Positions 46,218-54,847 are shown, counted from the stretch's first letter. The stretch: 64,000 nt of DNA from Flavobacterium pectinovorum (GCF_900142715.1 NZ_FRBX01000004.1:372001-436000), one strand, 5' to 3'. Notes: a model not told the origin generated them from the letters alone. Translations and numbers: made by a program.

Positions 46218-47663
46218 ATGGAAAAAATTGCTGTTATCGGAGGATTGGGTACGCTCTCTGGCGGGGACTTGTTCTTTAAGCTCCTCAAAAATCAGCGCGT
46301 CCTAAGAAACCAACTGGACTATCACCTGATATTTGAACAGCAGCCCTACAGCCAGATCAATCTTCCCCTGTATCAGGAAGAAGATATCAAGTCCAGAAAG
46401 TTCTATACTTATACTGTCTGCAAAAATTTTGAGCAAAAGGGTGTGACAAAGGTACTTTTGCCCTGCTTTGCCAGTCACTCCTTTCTGGAAGAGCTCCAAA
46501 AGGAAATTTCTGTTCCTATTGTAAATATTTTTGATGCGCTGACCCAGCACCTTCACGCCACGGTTGAAAAGGGATCAAGAATCGGAATATTGGCCTCCGA
46601 TTACGTAAAACGGAGCCCCATGCTGGCCACCTATTTCATAGGCTACGAGTTGGTTTTTCCTGACAGGCAGGATCTTCTGATGGAGGCGATATATGGAGAC
46701 GGCGGTATAAAAAACGGGAATTTTTCGGGCATTCCGCTGGAATATACGGCGCAGGCGTGCAATGAACTTATAGACAAGGGATGTGCTGCAGTACTTCCAT
46801 GCATTACCGAAATTTCGCTGATCGCAGACCAGCTGCGTCAAAGAGGCATTTCCCTTATTGATGCCAATCAGGTTTACGCGGATTACGCACTTGAAAACGG
46901 CACCGCAGCGCCGGAGAAAAAGTTTAAATTGGGAATTCTTGGAGGTGTCGGCCCCTCTGCAACGGTGGATTTCATGAACAAGGTCATCCAAAATACGCCG
47001 GCATCAAAAGACCAGGACCACATCAAGATGGTCGTGGAGCAGAACCCGCAGATCCCCGACAGGACTGCCAACCTTATCCGACAGGAAACAGACCCTACTG
47101 TTGCCATGTTCTCGACCTGCAAGAAGCTTGAAGCCGAAGGTGCCCATGCGATCGCCATTCCCTGCAATACGGCGCATGCCTATGTGAAAAGTATTCAGGA
47201 ACATCTCAGCATTCCAATAATTAACATGCTTTCGACGACCGCAACGCACATCGCTGCCCACTTTGGCACTGAGGCAGTGGTTGGACTGCTGGCTACAAGC
47301 GGCACGATACAAAGCAGGGTATATCACGAGGTTTTGAACACATCAGGACTGGCTGTCCTGACGCCCGATGAACAGCACCAGGATCTGGTCATGGAAAGCA
47401 TCTACGGCGAGCTGGGAGTAAAAGCAGGTTTCACTCAAGGACGCTCCAAAGAGTGCATCTTGAAAGCTATAGAATATTTAAAGGATAATGGCGCCCAGGT
47501 GATTGTTCTGGGCTGTACGGAACTTCCGTTGCTCTTTCCAGAGCAGACCGAAATTACTGTAAAAGAATCGGTAATTCCACTAGTAGATCCAACGGTAATT
47601 TTAGCCAAGAAAATAGTTTTGCTCGCAAAGGAATTTGCCCAAGGCAATGCTTTAATAAACTGA
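46218..47663 (+). CDS. Tandem two-domain aspartate/glutamate racemase family protein
   Basis: About 481 residues comprising two fused Asp/Glu racemase-like domains (1-230 and 235-481). Each has its own start motif (KIAVIGGLGTLSGG and KLGILGGVGPSATV) and two potential catalytic Cys: C83 (LLPCFASH) and C195 (VLPCITEIS) in the first, C316 (IPCNTAH) and C433 (LGCTELP) in the second. Standard members have one domain of about 230 residues. The ATG at 46218 is chosen because the 22 residues before it do not fit the family. Substrate unknown. Confidence 0.85.
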   Translation: MEKIAVIGGLGTLSGGDLFFKLLKNQRVLRNQLDYHLIFEQQPYSQINLPLYQEEDIKSRKFYTYTVCKNFEQKGVTKVLLPCFASHSFLEELQKEISVPIVNIFDALTQHLHATVEKGSRIGILASDYVKRSPMLATYFIGYELVFPDRQDLLMEAIYGDGGIKNGNFSGIPLEYTAQACNELIDKGCAAVLPCITEISLIADQLRQRGISLIDANQVYADYALENGTAAPEKKFKLGILGGVGPSATVDFMNKVIQNTPASKDQDHIKMVVEQNPQIPDRTANLIRQETDPTVAMFSTCKKLEAEGAHAIAIPCNTAHAYVKSIQEHLSIPIINMLSTTATHIAAHFGTEAVVGLLATSGTIQSRVYHEVLNTSGLAVLTPDEQHQDLVMESIYGELGVKAGFTQGRSKECILKAIEYLKDNGAQVIVLGCTELPLLFPEQTEITVKESVIPLVDPTVILAKKIVLLAKEFAQGNALIN

Positions 47664-47701
47664 CATGAAACCGTCTGCTGATTTCAATTGAATGAAAAAA
47701 A

Positions 47702-47956
47702 ATGATTTTATTTGAAGCTTAAAGATGCTGCTTGCAAAATTAAAAATTGCCTGCTGTCAGGAGAGCTGTCTTCCTGATAGCTCTCCATAAACGGACAGGC
47801 ATGCTATAAGCTGTAAACAGTTTTGAGAAATTCCCTGACGGTCTGCGGCTCACTACCTAAAATTTTTTTGCAAGATCAGAAGATGAAGAATCAAACTCTC
47901 CTTGTGCAATGGCGTCACAGAACGTAGCAAAGCCCTCTATGTGCTGGGCAGCTACT
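47702..47956 (-). pseudogene. Truncated duplicate of the 3' end of the NmrA/QOR2 gene
   Basis: This stretch closely matches 49066-49317, the C-terminal codons and downstream hairpin of the intact gene at 49167. The reverse strand retains codons for AAQHIEGFATFCDAIAQGEF. A 2-base gain in an A-tract then shifts the frame and gives a stop. The rest of the gene is absent. The hairpin GGAGAGCT/AGCTCTCC at 47760-47786 is the copied terminator. The remaining bases to 48179 show no gene. Confidence 0.8.
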
Positions 47957-48179
47957 GGATAGTATGCCATCGATGATGTCCTAGTATTGAAGATTATGGC
48001 AGCAGCTTTTGTTGACGAATATTCAAATGTTAGGTACCATGCTGCAAAACCTAATAGCTTAATTTCATCAGGGCGTCTTCAAAAAAGAAAATTACAAAGC
48101 TTTGAAACGATTGTAAAACGCAAAAAAAAACCAAGAGACAATTCATCCGCTAGGCTTCTTTTATTTTTTTTAAAATGAC

Positions 48180-48947
48180 TTAAATTCTAAATCCGCCAGA
48201 AACTTCTATTCGCTGTGCATTAATCCATTTTGAATCTTCAGAACAAAGGAATGCTATCACACTTCCAATATCATCCGCCAAACCAACTCTTGATAATGCT
48301 GTTTCTGAAGCCAAATGATTATTCAGATCTGAAATATCGCGGACAGCACCGCCTCCGAAATCGGTTTCAATAGCGCCCGGAGCAACAGAATTGACTCTTA
48401 TTTTTCTGCTTCCCAATTCCAATGCCTGGTATTTTGATAATGAATCGACTGCCGCTTTCATTGCACCATAAGCAGAATATCCTGCAAAAGAATATCTTGC
48501 CAAACCAGAGGACGTATTTACGATACTGCTTCCGTCATTGAGTAATGGCAGCAATTTTTGTGTTAAGAAATAAGGCCCTTTGAAATGGATATTTGTCATT
48601 GCATCCAAAATTTCTTCTGTTGTGGTTTCAAAACTTTCGCTGATGCCGACACCGGCGTTGTTTACCAGTGCATCCAGTTTTGCAGAAGAAAATGCAGTAT
48701 CTAAAACATCTTTTACTTCCGTCACAAATTGGTCAAAACCTGCCGTTGTGGAAATATCCAAAGGCAATGCAAATGCTTTTTGTCCTATAGTTTTAATTTC
48801 TTTTACCACTTCGTCTGCAAATTCTTTTTTGGTTTGATAAGTAAGTATGATATCAAATCCTTTTTTGGCCAATTGTATAACAGAATCTTTACCAAGTCCA
48901 CGGCTTGCGCCTGTTACTAATGCTATTTTATTTAGATTCTTTGTCAT
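48180..48947 (-). CDS. SDR family oxidoreductase
   Basis: A 255-residue classical SDR. The cofactor motif is VTGASRGLGKDSVIQLAKKG, followed by LVNNAGVGISES. The catalytic Ser is in VNTSSGLARYS and YxxxK in AYGAMKAAVDSLSKY. VNSVAPGAIETDFGG and the C-terminal EVSGGFRI follow. Its A+T content is visibly higher than that of its neighbours. It sits between the partial and intact copies of the NmrA gene end, which suggests separate acquisition. Confidence 0.92.
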   Translation of the reverse strand: MTKNLNKIALVTGASRGLGKDSVIQLAKKGFDIILTYQTKKEFADEVVKEIKTIGQKAFALPLDISTTAGFDQFVTEVKDVLDTAFSSAKLDALVNNAGVGISESFETTTEEILDAMTNIHFKGPYFLTQKLLPLLNDGSSIVNTSSGLARYSFAGYSAYGAMKAAVDSLSKYQALELGSRKIRVNSVAPGAIETDFGGGAVRDISDLNNHLASETALSRVGLADDIGSVIAFLCSEDSKWINAQRIEVSGGFRI

Positions 48948-49122
48948 TTATTATGTTTTTATAATTAGTGTTAGATTAAAATTCTTATTGCTTATTACAC
49001 AAATTGTGCTTCAGAAAGTATCATTGGCTTCGTTTGTTCTTGTCACTATAGTTTGGACAGCAAAGATGATTTCATTTGAATCTTTAAGATCGTGCTTCAG
49101 AATTAAAAATTGCATGCCGTCA

Positions 49123-49149
49123 GGAGAGCTGTCCTTGCGATGGCTCTCC
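49123..49149 (-). terminator. Terminator of the NmrA/QOR2 gene
   Basis: GGAGAGCT pairs with GGCTCTCC (one G-U), flanked by GCATGCC/GGCATGC that extend the stem. An almost identical hairpin is found at 47760-47786 in the duplicated fragment. Confidence 0.7.
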
Positions 49150-49166
49150 ATAAACGGACTGGCATG

Positions 49167-50042
49167 CTATAAGCCGTAGGAAGTTTTGAGAAACTCCCTC
49201 ACGGTCTGCGGCTCACCGCCTAAAATCTTTTCCAGATCAAAAGATGGAGAATCGAACTCGCCCTGTGCAATGGCGGCACAGAATGTAGCCAGACCCTCTA
49301 TGTCCTGGGCAGCAACTCCAAAATTCTGAAGCTGTATAACAAAGTCTTCTTGTGATGGCGATACATACTGTATCTTTTTTCCCGACAACTCGCTGAGCAA
49401 TTCAGCAATGTCATGAAACGAAACTGATTCCTTTCCTCCAAATTCATAGATTTTTCCCTCGTGCCCTGCATTGGTAAGAATGATCGATGCCGCTTTGGCC
49501 AGATCCGAACGGCTTACGTACGAAGAACTGCCGCTGCCCGCAGGAAGGAATATAGTGCCCGAATTAATAACATCTGGTCCCATAAACATCGGCAGTATAT
49601 CACTGTATAGTCCATGCTTCAATATTGTAAATTCCAGGCCTGAATCCTTGATCATCTGGTCGGTCTTCCAATGCGCATCCGCTACAAAGGCAATGGCCGA
49701 GGACCCATCTTCAAGCTTTCTCTGGGCACTGGTGTAGATGATGTGTTTGACACCTGCTTCCATTGCCGCATTGACAACATTCTGGTGCTGGGCAAGACGG
49801 TTTACAATATCGCTTGAAGAAACAAAATAGAGCTTTTCGATACCCCTGAAAGCAGATACAAGCGAATCGTAGTTGTCGTAATCTGCTGCTATGACCGCTA
49901 CACCTTTTGCAGTGAGCGCTTTGGCTTTCTCAGTATCGCGCGCAAGCGCTACTATATCTGCCACCGGTATTCTCTCCAGCAGGTTATCTACGACCGCCGA
50001 CCCCAGATGTCCCGTCGCTCCGGTTACAAGAATTTTTCCCAT
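49167..50042 (-). CDS. NAD(P)H-binding NmrA-type protein, QOR2-like
   Basis: A 291-residue atypical SDR close to quinone oxidoreductase 2 (YtfG). It has KILVTGATGHLGSAVVDNLL, VAVIAADYDNYDSLVSAFRG and VKHIIYTSAQRK. An HxlR gene is divergent from it, the same layout as ytfG/ytfH in E. coli, which supports a quinone or electrophile reductase role. It is preceded by a DoxX gene with an 8-base gap, forming an operon. A truncated copy of its 3' end lies at 47702. Confidence 0.9.
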   Translation of the reverse strand: MGKILVTGATGHLGSAVVDNLLERIPVADIVALARDTEKAKALTAKGVAVIAADYDNYDSLVSAFRGIEKLYFVSSSDIVNRLAQHQNVVNAAMEAGVKHIIYTSAQRKLEDGSSAIAFVADAHWKTDQMIKDSGLEFTILKHGLYSDILPMFMGPDVINSGTIFLPAGSGSSSYVSRSDLAKAASIILTNAGHEGKIYEFGGKESVSFHDIAELLSELSGKKIQYVSPSQEDFVIQLQNFGVAAQDIEGLATFCAAIAQGEFDSPSFDLEKILGGEPQTVREFLKTSYGL

Positions 50043-50050
50043 CGTATCAA

Positions 50051-50416
50051 TTATTTAATTTCAGGTTTGTTTTCCGGAAGGAAGATTGAAGGGTTGCGCA
50101 CCGCAGCAGTGATCCATATCAGAATCAGAGGTACAAGTGAGTTAAGTGAAAGGCCGTATGACACTTCAACTGCAAGGGCACCTGCAAAATAAGACGCAAG
50201 CAGTAAAAAACCAATTTTTAGCGTCTTGGGGAAAGCAAATAGTGCTGCAAAAACCACTTCCGCCAGACCAAGCATCATGGCATATTGGGCGACACCGACC
50301 GCCTCAAGTCCCTTTACTGATTCCGGACTACCCATTAATTTCATAACGCCACTCATGGCTACCATTCCCACCGCAAGTACCGTAAGTACGATACCTGTAA
50401 TTTTCTTTATTTTCAT
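50051..50416 (-). CDS. DoxX family membrane protein
   Basis: A 121-residue DoxX-like protein with four membrane helices. The signature regions are ITGIVLTVLAVGMVAMSGVMKLMG, AQYAMMLGLAEVVFAALFAFP and IGFLLLASYFAGALAVEVSYG. DoxX-type proteins are linked to oxidative stress and small-thiol handling in several bacteria. It is first in an operon with the QOR2-like gene and divergent from an HxlR regulator. Confidence 0.88.
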   Translation of the reverse strand: MKIKKITGIVLTVLAVGMVAMSGVMKLMGSPESVKGLEAVGVAQYAMMLGLAEVVFAALFAFPKTLKIGFLLLASYFAGALAVEVSYGLSLNSLVPLILIWITAAVRNPSIFLPENKPEIK

Positions 50417-50473
50417 ATTTGTAATTGTTTAAAATCCAAAAATACTCTAATTTTACTGCTGAATTTTGACCCG

Positions 50474-50487
50474 TAACCTAAAGGTTA
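50474..50487. promoter_or_regulatory. Operator-like palindrome TAACCTAAAGGTTA
   Basis: A perfect palindrome identical to that at 38150-38163. It lies 10 bases before the HxlR start and 57 bases before the divergent DoxX start, a good position for an HxlR operator controlling both. Confidence 0.55.
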
Positions 50488-50497
50488 GTAACTTATT

Positions 50498-50887
50498 ATG
50501 ACAATGGAAATAGTAGAGAAAGATGGTCGTCCTACAGTCAGCACTGCCCACGCAGGACACTGCCAGGCAAGTATAAAGAACGTCAGTGACGCCCTATATG
50601 TAATAGGCGGAAAATGGAAACTGAGCATAATTGTTGCATTAGCCGACAGCGATAAGCGCTTTACCGAGATCCAACGCCAGGTTGAAGGTATTTCTGCTCG
50701 AGTGCTCTCAAGCGAACTCAAAGATCTGGAGTTAACCGGATTTATATATAAAAAGATCACTGTGGACCCAGTACTTATAGAATACGGCCTGGCACCTTAC
50801 TCAAGAAGCCTTGAGCAGGTGGTGAGATCACTAAGCGAATGGGGAAGCCAGCATCGCGACAAGTTAAAAACTGATGCGCTGCAGTAA
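50498..50887 (+). CDS. HxlR family winged-helix regulator
   Basis: A 129-residue HxlR protein (MTMEIVEKDGRPT; an ATG two codons later is also possible). A conserved Cys is in GHCQASIKNVSDALY. The DNA-binding segment includes FTEIQRQVEGISARVLSSEL, with wing VLIEYGLAPYS. It is close to the HxlR at 44563 (same DALYxIGGKWKL and ISARVLSSEL), so a duplication is likely. The divergent DoxX-QOR2 operon is the probable target. Confidence 0.93.
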   Translation: MTMEIVEKDGRPTVSTAHAGHCQASIKNVSDALYVIGGKWKLSIIVALADSDKRFTEIQRQVEGISARVLSSELKDLELTGFIYKKITVDPVLIEYGLAPYSRSLEQVVRSLSEWGSQHRDKLKTDALQ

Positions 50888-51058
50888 AAGCTGCCCAATT
50901 TTTGGCAGTCCCTTAAATTTATAATTTTCTTTTTTATTTAGAAAATTTAGGTTGCCTCATTCTCGGCATAAATGCAGAAAAATGAACCGCCAGCTTTGGC
51001 TTATACGATTGATGAGTAGCAAAGAGTAATGCCACGCGTCTATAGATTTAGATTCCAT

Positions 51059-51658
51059 TCATTCTATCATCATAGCAATCCAGAATGGAATTAGAGTTCT
51101 TCGTTCCCTTACCATGATATCGAATTCCATTTCGTCGATTCCATGGCTTCCCGAAACAAGCGGCTTTGCAATAAAAGGAAAAAAAATTAGTCCCATTATG
51201 TTCGTTACAAGATGCAGGGGTGCTGTACCTCTGAGCTTTCCCTGCGTGCCTGCCTGGTTGAGCTGGCAAAGAAATACAGAATCCTTTAGTATTCCTGAGA
51301 TTTGTAGCTTTCCGATAAGTTCGGAATGATTGTTTCTCATCTCCGAAAGAATAAATAGGGGCAGTTCGGGATCTTCAATCATCCTGTCAATACACTGCAA
51401 GGCCAGCAGCTCCAGCTTATATGCGAGATCAGTACTTTGATCATTGAGTATTTCCTCAAGTCCCATCACAAAATAGGAAAGCGACTCCATCATGACCACT
51501 TCGAAAAGCCGTGACTTGCTCCTGAAATAGTAGTTTAGCATCGCGGTGCTTACATCCGCTTCACGCGCAAGATCGACCGTCCGGGCAGCGGCATACCCCT
51601 TTTTATAAAAAACCCTGCGTGCTGCAACTTTGATCCTGTCTTCTGTCGAAATTCCCAT
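51059..51658 (-). CDS. TetR/AcrR family transcriptional regulator
   Basis: A 199-residue TetR repressor. The N-terminal helix-turn-helix is RVFYKKGYAAARTVDLAREA and ADVSTAMLNYYFRSKSRLFE. The C-terminal ligand-binding half is helical and unassigned. The only neighbours are the HxlR gene (convergent) and the ssb region, so its target is not evident. A CTAAAAGGTTA motif lies about 165 bases upstream (51821-51831). Confidence 0.9.
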   Translation of the reverse strand: MGISTEDRIKVAARRVFYKKGYAAARTVDLAREADVSTAMLNYYFRSKSRLFEVVMMESLSYFVMGLEEILNDQSTDLAYKLELLALQCIDRMIEDPELPLFILSEMRNNHSELIGKLQISGILKDSVFLCQLNQAGTQGKLRGTAPLHLVTNIMGLIFFPFIAKPLVSGSHGIDEMEFDIMVRERRTLIPFWIAMMIE

Positions 51659-51980
51659 ATACCTGTTTTTCTTATTTTATGCGATATACGCAGTGATTGC
51701 CGGCGTACTCTTGAGATTATAATTCTACATCTAATCTCATAGAGGTTATCACCTTGCTTGTCTGGTACGCATTCAAGCGCCAAAATTAAATCATAATTGG
51801 CCGCTAAAAATTAGTCCTAACTAAAAGGTTACCAGCTATTCAGATGGGCGTGGAAAGCGCTTTTAATCAAAAAGCCTTTTCCTATACTAGCTATCTTTTG
51901 CTTCCCGTAATCTTTTTTTGTGCAGGAACCAGTATGCTTTTGTCCCATTTCAAGAGCAAAGGTATCTCCGTGTCCTTAAC

Positions 51981-52064
51981 GCAATAGCAAGGCCGGGCCT
52001 TTTAGGTTTGACAAAAAATCTCCACCCGTCCGGGTTGTATTTTTTGTCAAAACCTTGCTATTGC
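51981..52064. repeat. Long imperfect palindrome upstream of ssb
   Basis: GCAATAGCAAGG (51981-51992) pairs with CCTTGCTATTGC (52053-52064). Inside it, TTGACAAAAAAT (52008-52019) pairs with ATTTTTTGTCAA (52039-52050), and ACCCG-TC-CGGGT sits at the tip. A 15-base bulge separates the two stems on the left arm. It lies in the 600-base space before ssb. It could be an origin (oriT or replication), an attenuator or an integration remnant. Confidence 0.65.
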
Positions 52065-52259
52065 TAGACACTCACCTTTTTATGCTCATGAAACGAAACA
52101 TAGCATACTCCGGCTCTTTAGACGAATAAAAAAAATGTCAGCAATGAGAAATACAATATTAAAAAAGGATTTGATGAAACAAAACAGCACCTCCTCTCAT
52201 TGCCGAATAAATTTTCAAAAAAAATAAAATAAAAATTAATCATTTAAAAAGCAGAAATC

Positions 52260-52637
52260 ATGAACATCACAGGAAGAGTGACAGCCGATGCGCAGGTACG
52301 CAACGTGTCAGAGAGCAAGACAGTAGTAAATTTTTCAGTAGCCATCAACGACAGCTACAGAAACAAACAGGGCGAACGCATAGAGCAGACAACGTATTTC
52401 GACTGCGCCTACTGGCTTAGTTCAAAAGTAGCGCAGATACTCACTAAAGGTACGGTGGTAGAACTTACAGGGAAAGTGAGCGCAAGGGCGTGGACAGGCA
52501 GTGACGGACAACCGCATGCAGGACTGAACTTCAACACCTCGCAAATCAAACTGCACGGGGGCGGTAAAAAAGCCGAAGCGGTACAGGCTCCTACAGGAAA
52601 CAGCAATGACAATACAAAGGACGACCTGCCATTTTAA
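52260..52637 (+). CDS. ssb: Single-stranded DNA-binding protein
   Basis: A 125-residue OB-fold protein. MNITGRVTADAQVRNVSESK, VVNFSVAINDSYRN and TTYFDCAYWLSSKVAQILTK are typical of element-encoded SSBs in Bacteroidota. The C-terminus ends DDLPF, the acidic tip that recruits partner proteins. It is first in a plus-strand run that leads into the PRTRC cassette, and probably protects the transferred strand. Confidence 0.93.
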   Translation: MNITGRVTADAQVRNVSESKTVVNFSVAINDSYRNKQGERIEQTTYFDCAYWLSSKVAQILTKGTVVELTGKVSARAWTGSDGQPHAGLNFNTSQIKLHGGGKKAEAVQAPTGNSNDNTKDDLPF

Positions 52638-52679
52638 CAACGAGCACCTAAATAATTAAACAATTTAAAATTTAAAATC

Positions 52680-53753
52680 ATGGCACATAATATCAATTTT
52701 AACAGCGAAACAGGACGTTATTCATTCTTTAGCGTAAAGGAAAAAGCGTGGCACGGACTAGGGCAGATTGTTGAGCAATACCCAACAAGCGAGGAAGCTA
52801 TAAAATTTGCAGGATTAGATTACGAAATCGTTAAAAGTCCCCTATTTACTAAGGGTTCGGGCATTATTCAAACGGCTGATAGTATCGAGATTGGGAGTGA
52901 CGAATTGGAAGTCCCTAACTATTTTGCCAATATACGCACGGATAACAATGCAGTATTGGGCGTGGTAGGAAAAGACTATCATATCGTGCAGAACCGTGAA
53001 GCATTTAATTTCTTTGATGCCATTGTAGGCGGTGGAGAGGGAATACTATATGAAACCGCAGGAGCGCTGGGTAATGGGGAACGCATATTTATCACAGCCA
53101 AACTACCCGACTATATCCGAGTTGGAAATGGCGACGATGTAACCGAAAAATATATTTTCCTGACCACCTCCCACGATGGTAGCGGAAGTATTACAGCCGC
53201 TTTTACGCCTATTCGAATCGTATGCCAAAACACGCTTAACGCCTCCTTACGCAGTATGACTAATGTAGTGCGTATCAAACATACTTCAGGAGCAAAACAG
53301 CGTATTGAGAACGCCCACAAGATTATGGGATTGGCGAACACCCTGAGCAGTCAGTTAGAGAGCATTTTCAATGAATGGGCAAAAGTAAAGGTAACAGACC
53401 AAGAAGTGAGAAAGCTGATCCAATTGGCACTTTGTCCAAATAAAGAAACTTTCGATTTACTCAAAAAAGGTGCGGAAGATGAAATCTCGACCGTGTTCAA
53501 AAATACAGTTGAGGATGCTTTTGCATACGCTATGATTAGCGACACACAGCAGATGGAAACGACCAAAGGCACATTGTTCGGGGCATATAATGCTGTTACA
53601 GGCTACTATCAGAATGTACGCAATTACAAAGACGATGAAGCAAAGTTGCAGAGCATTGTTTTGGGCGGTACTGCCCAACTCAAATCACAGAAAGCATTTG
53701 ACTTGTGTACAGGCTTTGCCTTGGAGGGTGCTGAAATCCTAAACTTTAATTAG
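52680..53753 (+). CDS. DUF932 domain-containing protein
   Basis: A 357-residue phage/plasmid-like DUF932 protein. It has KEKAWHGLGQIVEQYPTSEEA, VGKDYHIVQNREAFNFFDAI and TPIRIVCQNTLNASLRS. DUF932 proteins are common on plasmids and conjugative elements; their molecular function is not established. It lies 42 bases after ssb in the same run. Confidence 0.92.
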   Translation: MAHNINFNSETGRYSFFSVKEKAWHGLGQIVEQYPTSEEAIKFAGLDYEIVKSPLFTKGSGIIQTADSIEIGSDELEVPNYFANIRTDNNAVLGVVGKDYHIVQNREAFNFFDAIVGGGEGILYETAGALGNGERIFITAKLPDYIRVGNGDDVTEKYIFLTTSHDGSGSITAAFTPIRIVCQNTLNASLRSMTNVVRIKHTSGAKQRIENAHKIMGLANTLSSQLESIFNEWAKVKVTDQEVRKLIQLALCPNKETFDLLKKGAEDEISTVFKNTVEDAFAYAMISDTQQMETTKGTLFGAYNAVTGYYQNVRNYKDDEAKLQSIVLGGTAQLKSQKAFDLCTGFALEGAEILNFN

Positions 53754-53805
53754 ATAACCAAAGGCTGCCGCTTTAATCGGTGGTAGCCTACTAAAAAATA
53801 CTGTT

Positions 53806-54003
53806 ATGAAAGCTAAATCAATAGAGGAAGCTAAAAGTATGGCTAAATCACAAAGCCTTGAAGCGAAATACGAAGACGAAGCTGTATATATCATTTACTG
53901 CAATAGAACAGAGTATTTCTATATAGATACCAATAGCCTTTTAAGGACTTGGGAACAGCTTACAGGCTATTACGAAAACGGAGTTTATAATGCTGAAAAC
54001 TGA
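53806..54003 (+). CDS. Small hypothetical protein
   Basis: A 65-residue protein, not recognised. The start MKAKSIEEAKSMAKSQSLEA is followed by a strand-rich part with many Tyr (EDEAVYIIYCNRTEYFYI). Its position in the ssb-DUF932-PRTRC run and its tight spacing support it being real. Confidence 0.6.
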   Translation: MKAKSIEEAKSMAKSQSLEAKYEDEAVYIIYCNRTEYFYIDTNSLLRTWEQLTGYYENGVYNAEN

Positions 54004-54015
54004 ACTGATAAAGTG

Positions 54016-54210
54016 ATGAAGATAACAGATTTGAACGGCTGTCCTATTGAGGTGACAAACCTGAACAAAGCCATCAAAATGGCAGGACAGTACAAGGAAT
54101 ACCGCCACGAGGATAAAAGTTTCTCCGAATTCGATAAAAGGCAGAAAGCCTATTGGACAGATATGTACGAGAAACTCAGAACCATTAAAAAACAATTAGA
54201 CGACAATTAA
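54016..54210 (+). CDS. Small hypothetical protein
   Basis: A 64-residue protein, MKITDLNGCPIEVTNLNKAI onward, with a highly charged helical C-terminus. It is not recognised as a named family. The second of two adjacent ATGs is chosen. It lies 12 bases after the previous small gene and 12 bases before PRTRC E, in the same transcription unit. Confidence 0.6.
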   Translation: MKITDLNGCPIEVTNLNKAIKMAGQYKEYRHEDKSFSEFDKRQKAYWTDMYEKLRTIKKQLDDN

Positions 54211-54222
54211 AATTTTAGAACG

Positions 54223-54822
54223 ATGAATGCAAATTTTTTCCATCAGATAGCACAGTTGCAGATTACAGGTGATTTGCAACTCACCATAGCAAAAGGAGCA
54301 GAAAACAACCTAATCGTATCGGTTATGCTCCAAAATGAACAATGCGGAGATAATGCTAAGAACATCATACCGCCCCTTAATCTTCGGGGAACAGCCGAAG
54401 AACTCGACAACGGTTTTTTCGAGAAGATAACCACACCCATGCAAACCGCTTCGGGCTTGATGGTCGATATGGAAAGCTTTATGAAGCAGTTGGAAGAAAC
54501 CAAAAAGCAGTCCGCAATGGAGAAAGATAAAGCCGACAGGCAGAAGAAAGAACAGGAAGCCAAAGACAAGAAGTTCAAGGACGCAATGGCTAAGGCAGAT
54601 GAACTGGAAAAAGAGGGCAAATTTCGTGAAGCGTGGGTTAAAGTACCCGAAATAACAGAGTTCCCCGAAAAGGCTGACGAGCTACGCAGACGCAAAAGAG
54701 AACTGTCCGACAAGTTTTCTGCGCCAAGTCTTTTTGGAGCTATAGAGGAAGAAAAAACCGAACCCGCAAAAACGGAAGAAGTAACTGCCGATTACTCAGC
54801 AGAAACTCCGCAGGAAAACTAA
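54223..54822 (+). CDS. PRTRC system protein E
   Basis: A 199-residue protein of the PRTRC (ParB-related, ThiF-related cassette) group. The N-terminal beta-rich part (MNANFFHQIAQLQITGDLQL) is followed by a long Lys/Glu coiled coil (about residues 88-170) and an acidic tail. The assignment also rests on the following gene order C, F, B, ThiF. The function of the cassette is not known; it is found on plasmids and conjugative elements. Confidence 0.85.
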   Translation: MNANFFHQIAQLQITGDLQLTIAKGAENNLIVSVMLQNEQCGDNAKNIIPPLNLRGTAEELDNGFFEKITTPMQTASGLMVDMESFMKQLEETKKQSAMEKDKADRQKKEQEAKDKKFKDAMAKADELEKEGKFREAWVKVPEITEFPEKADELRRRKRELSDKFSAPSLFGAIEEEKTEPAKTEEVTADYSAETPQEN

Positions 54823-54847
54823 ATGTAATAACTTAAAATTCATCATC

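Noticed and set aside
52136..52228. Short ORF before ssb (MSAMRNTILKKDLMK)
   Set aside because: About 30 codons, no recognisable features, and it overlaps the presumed ssb leader.
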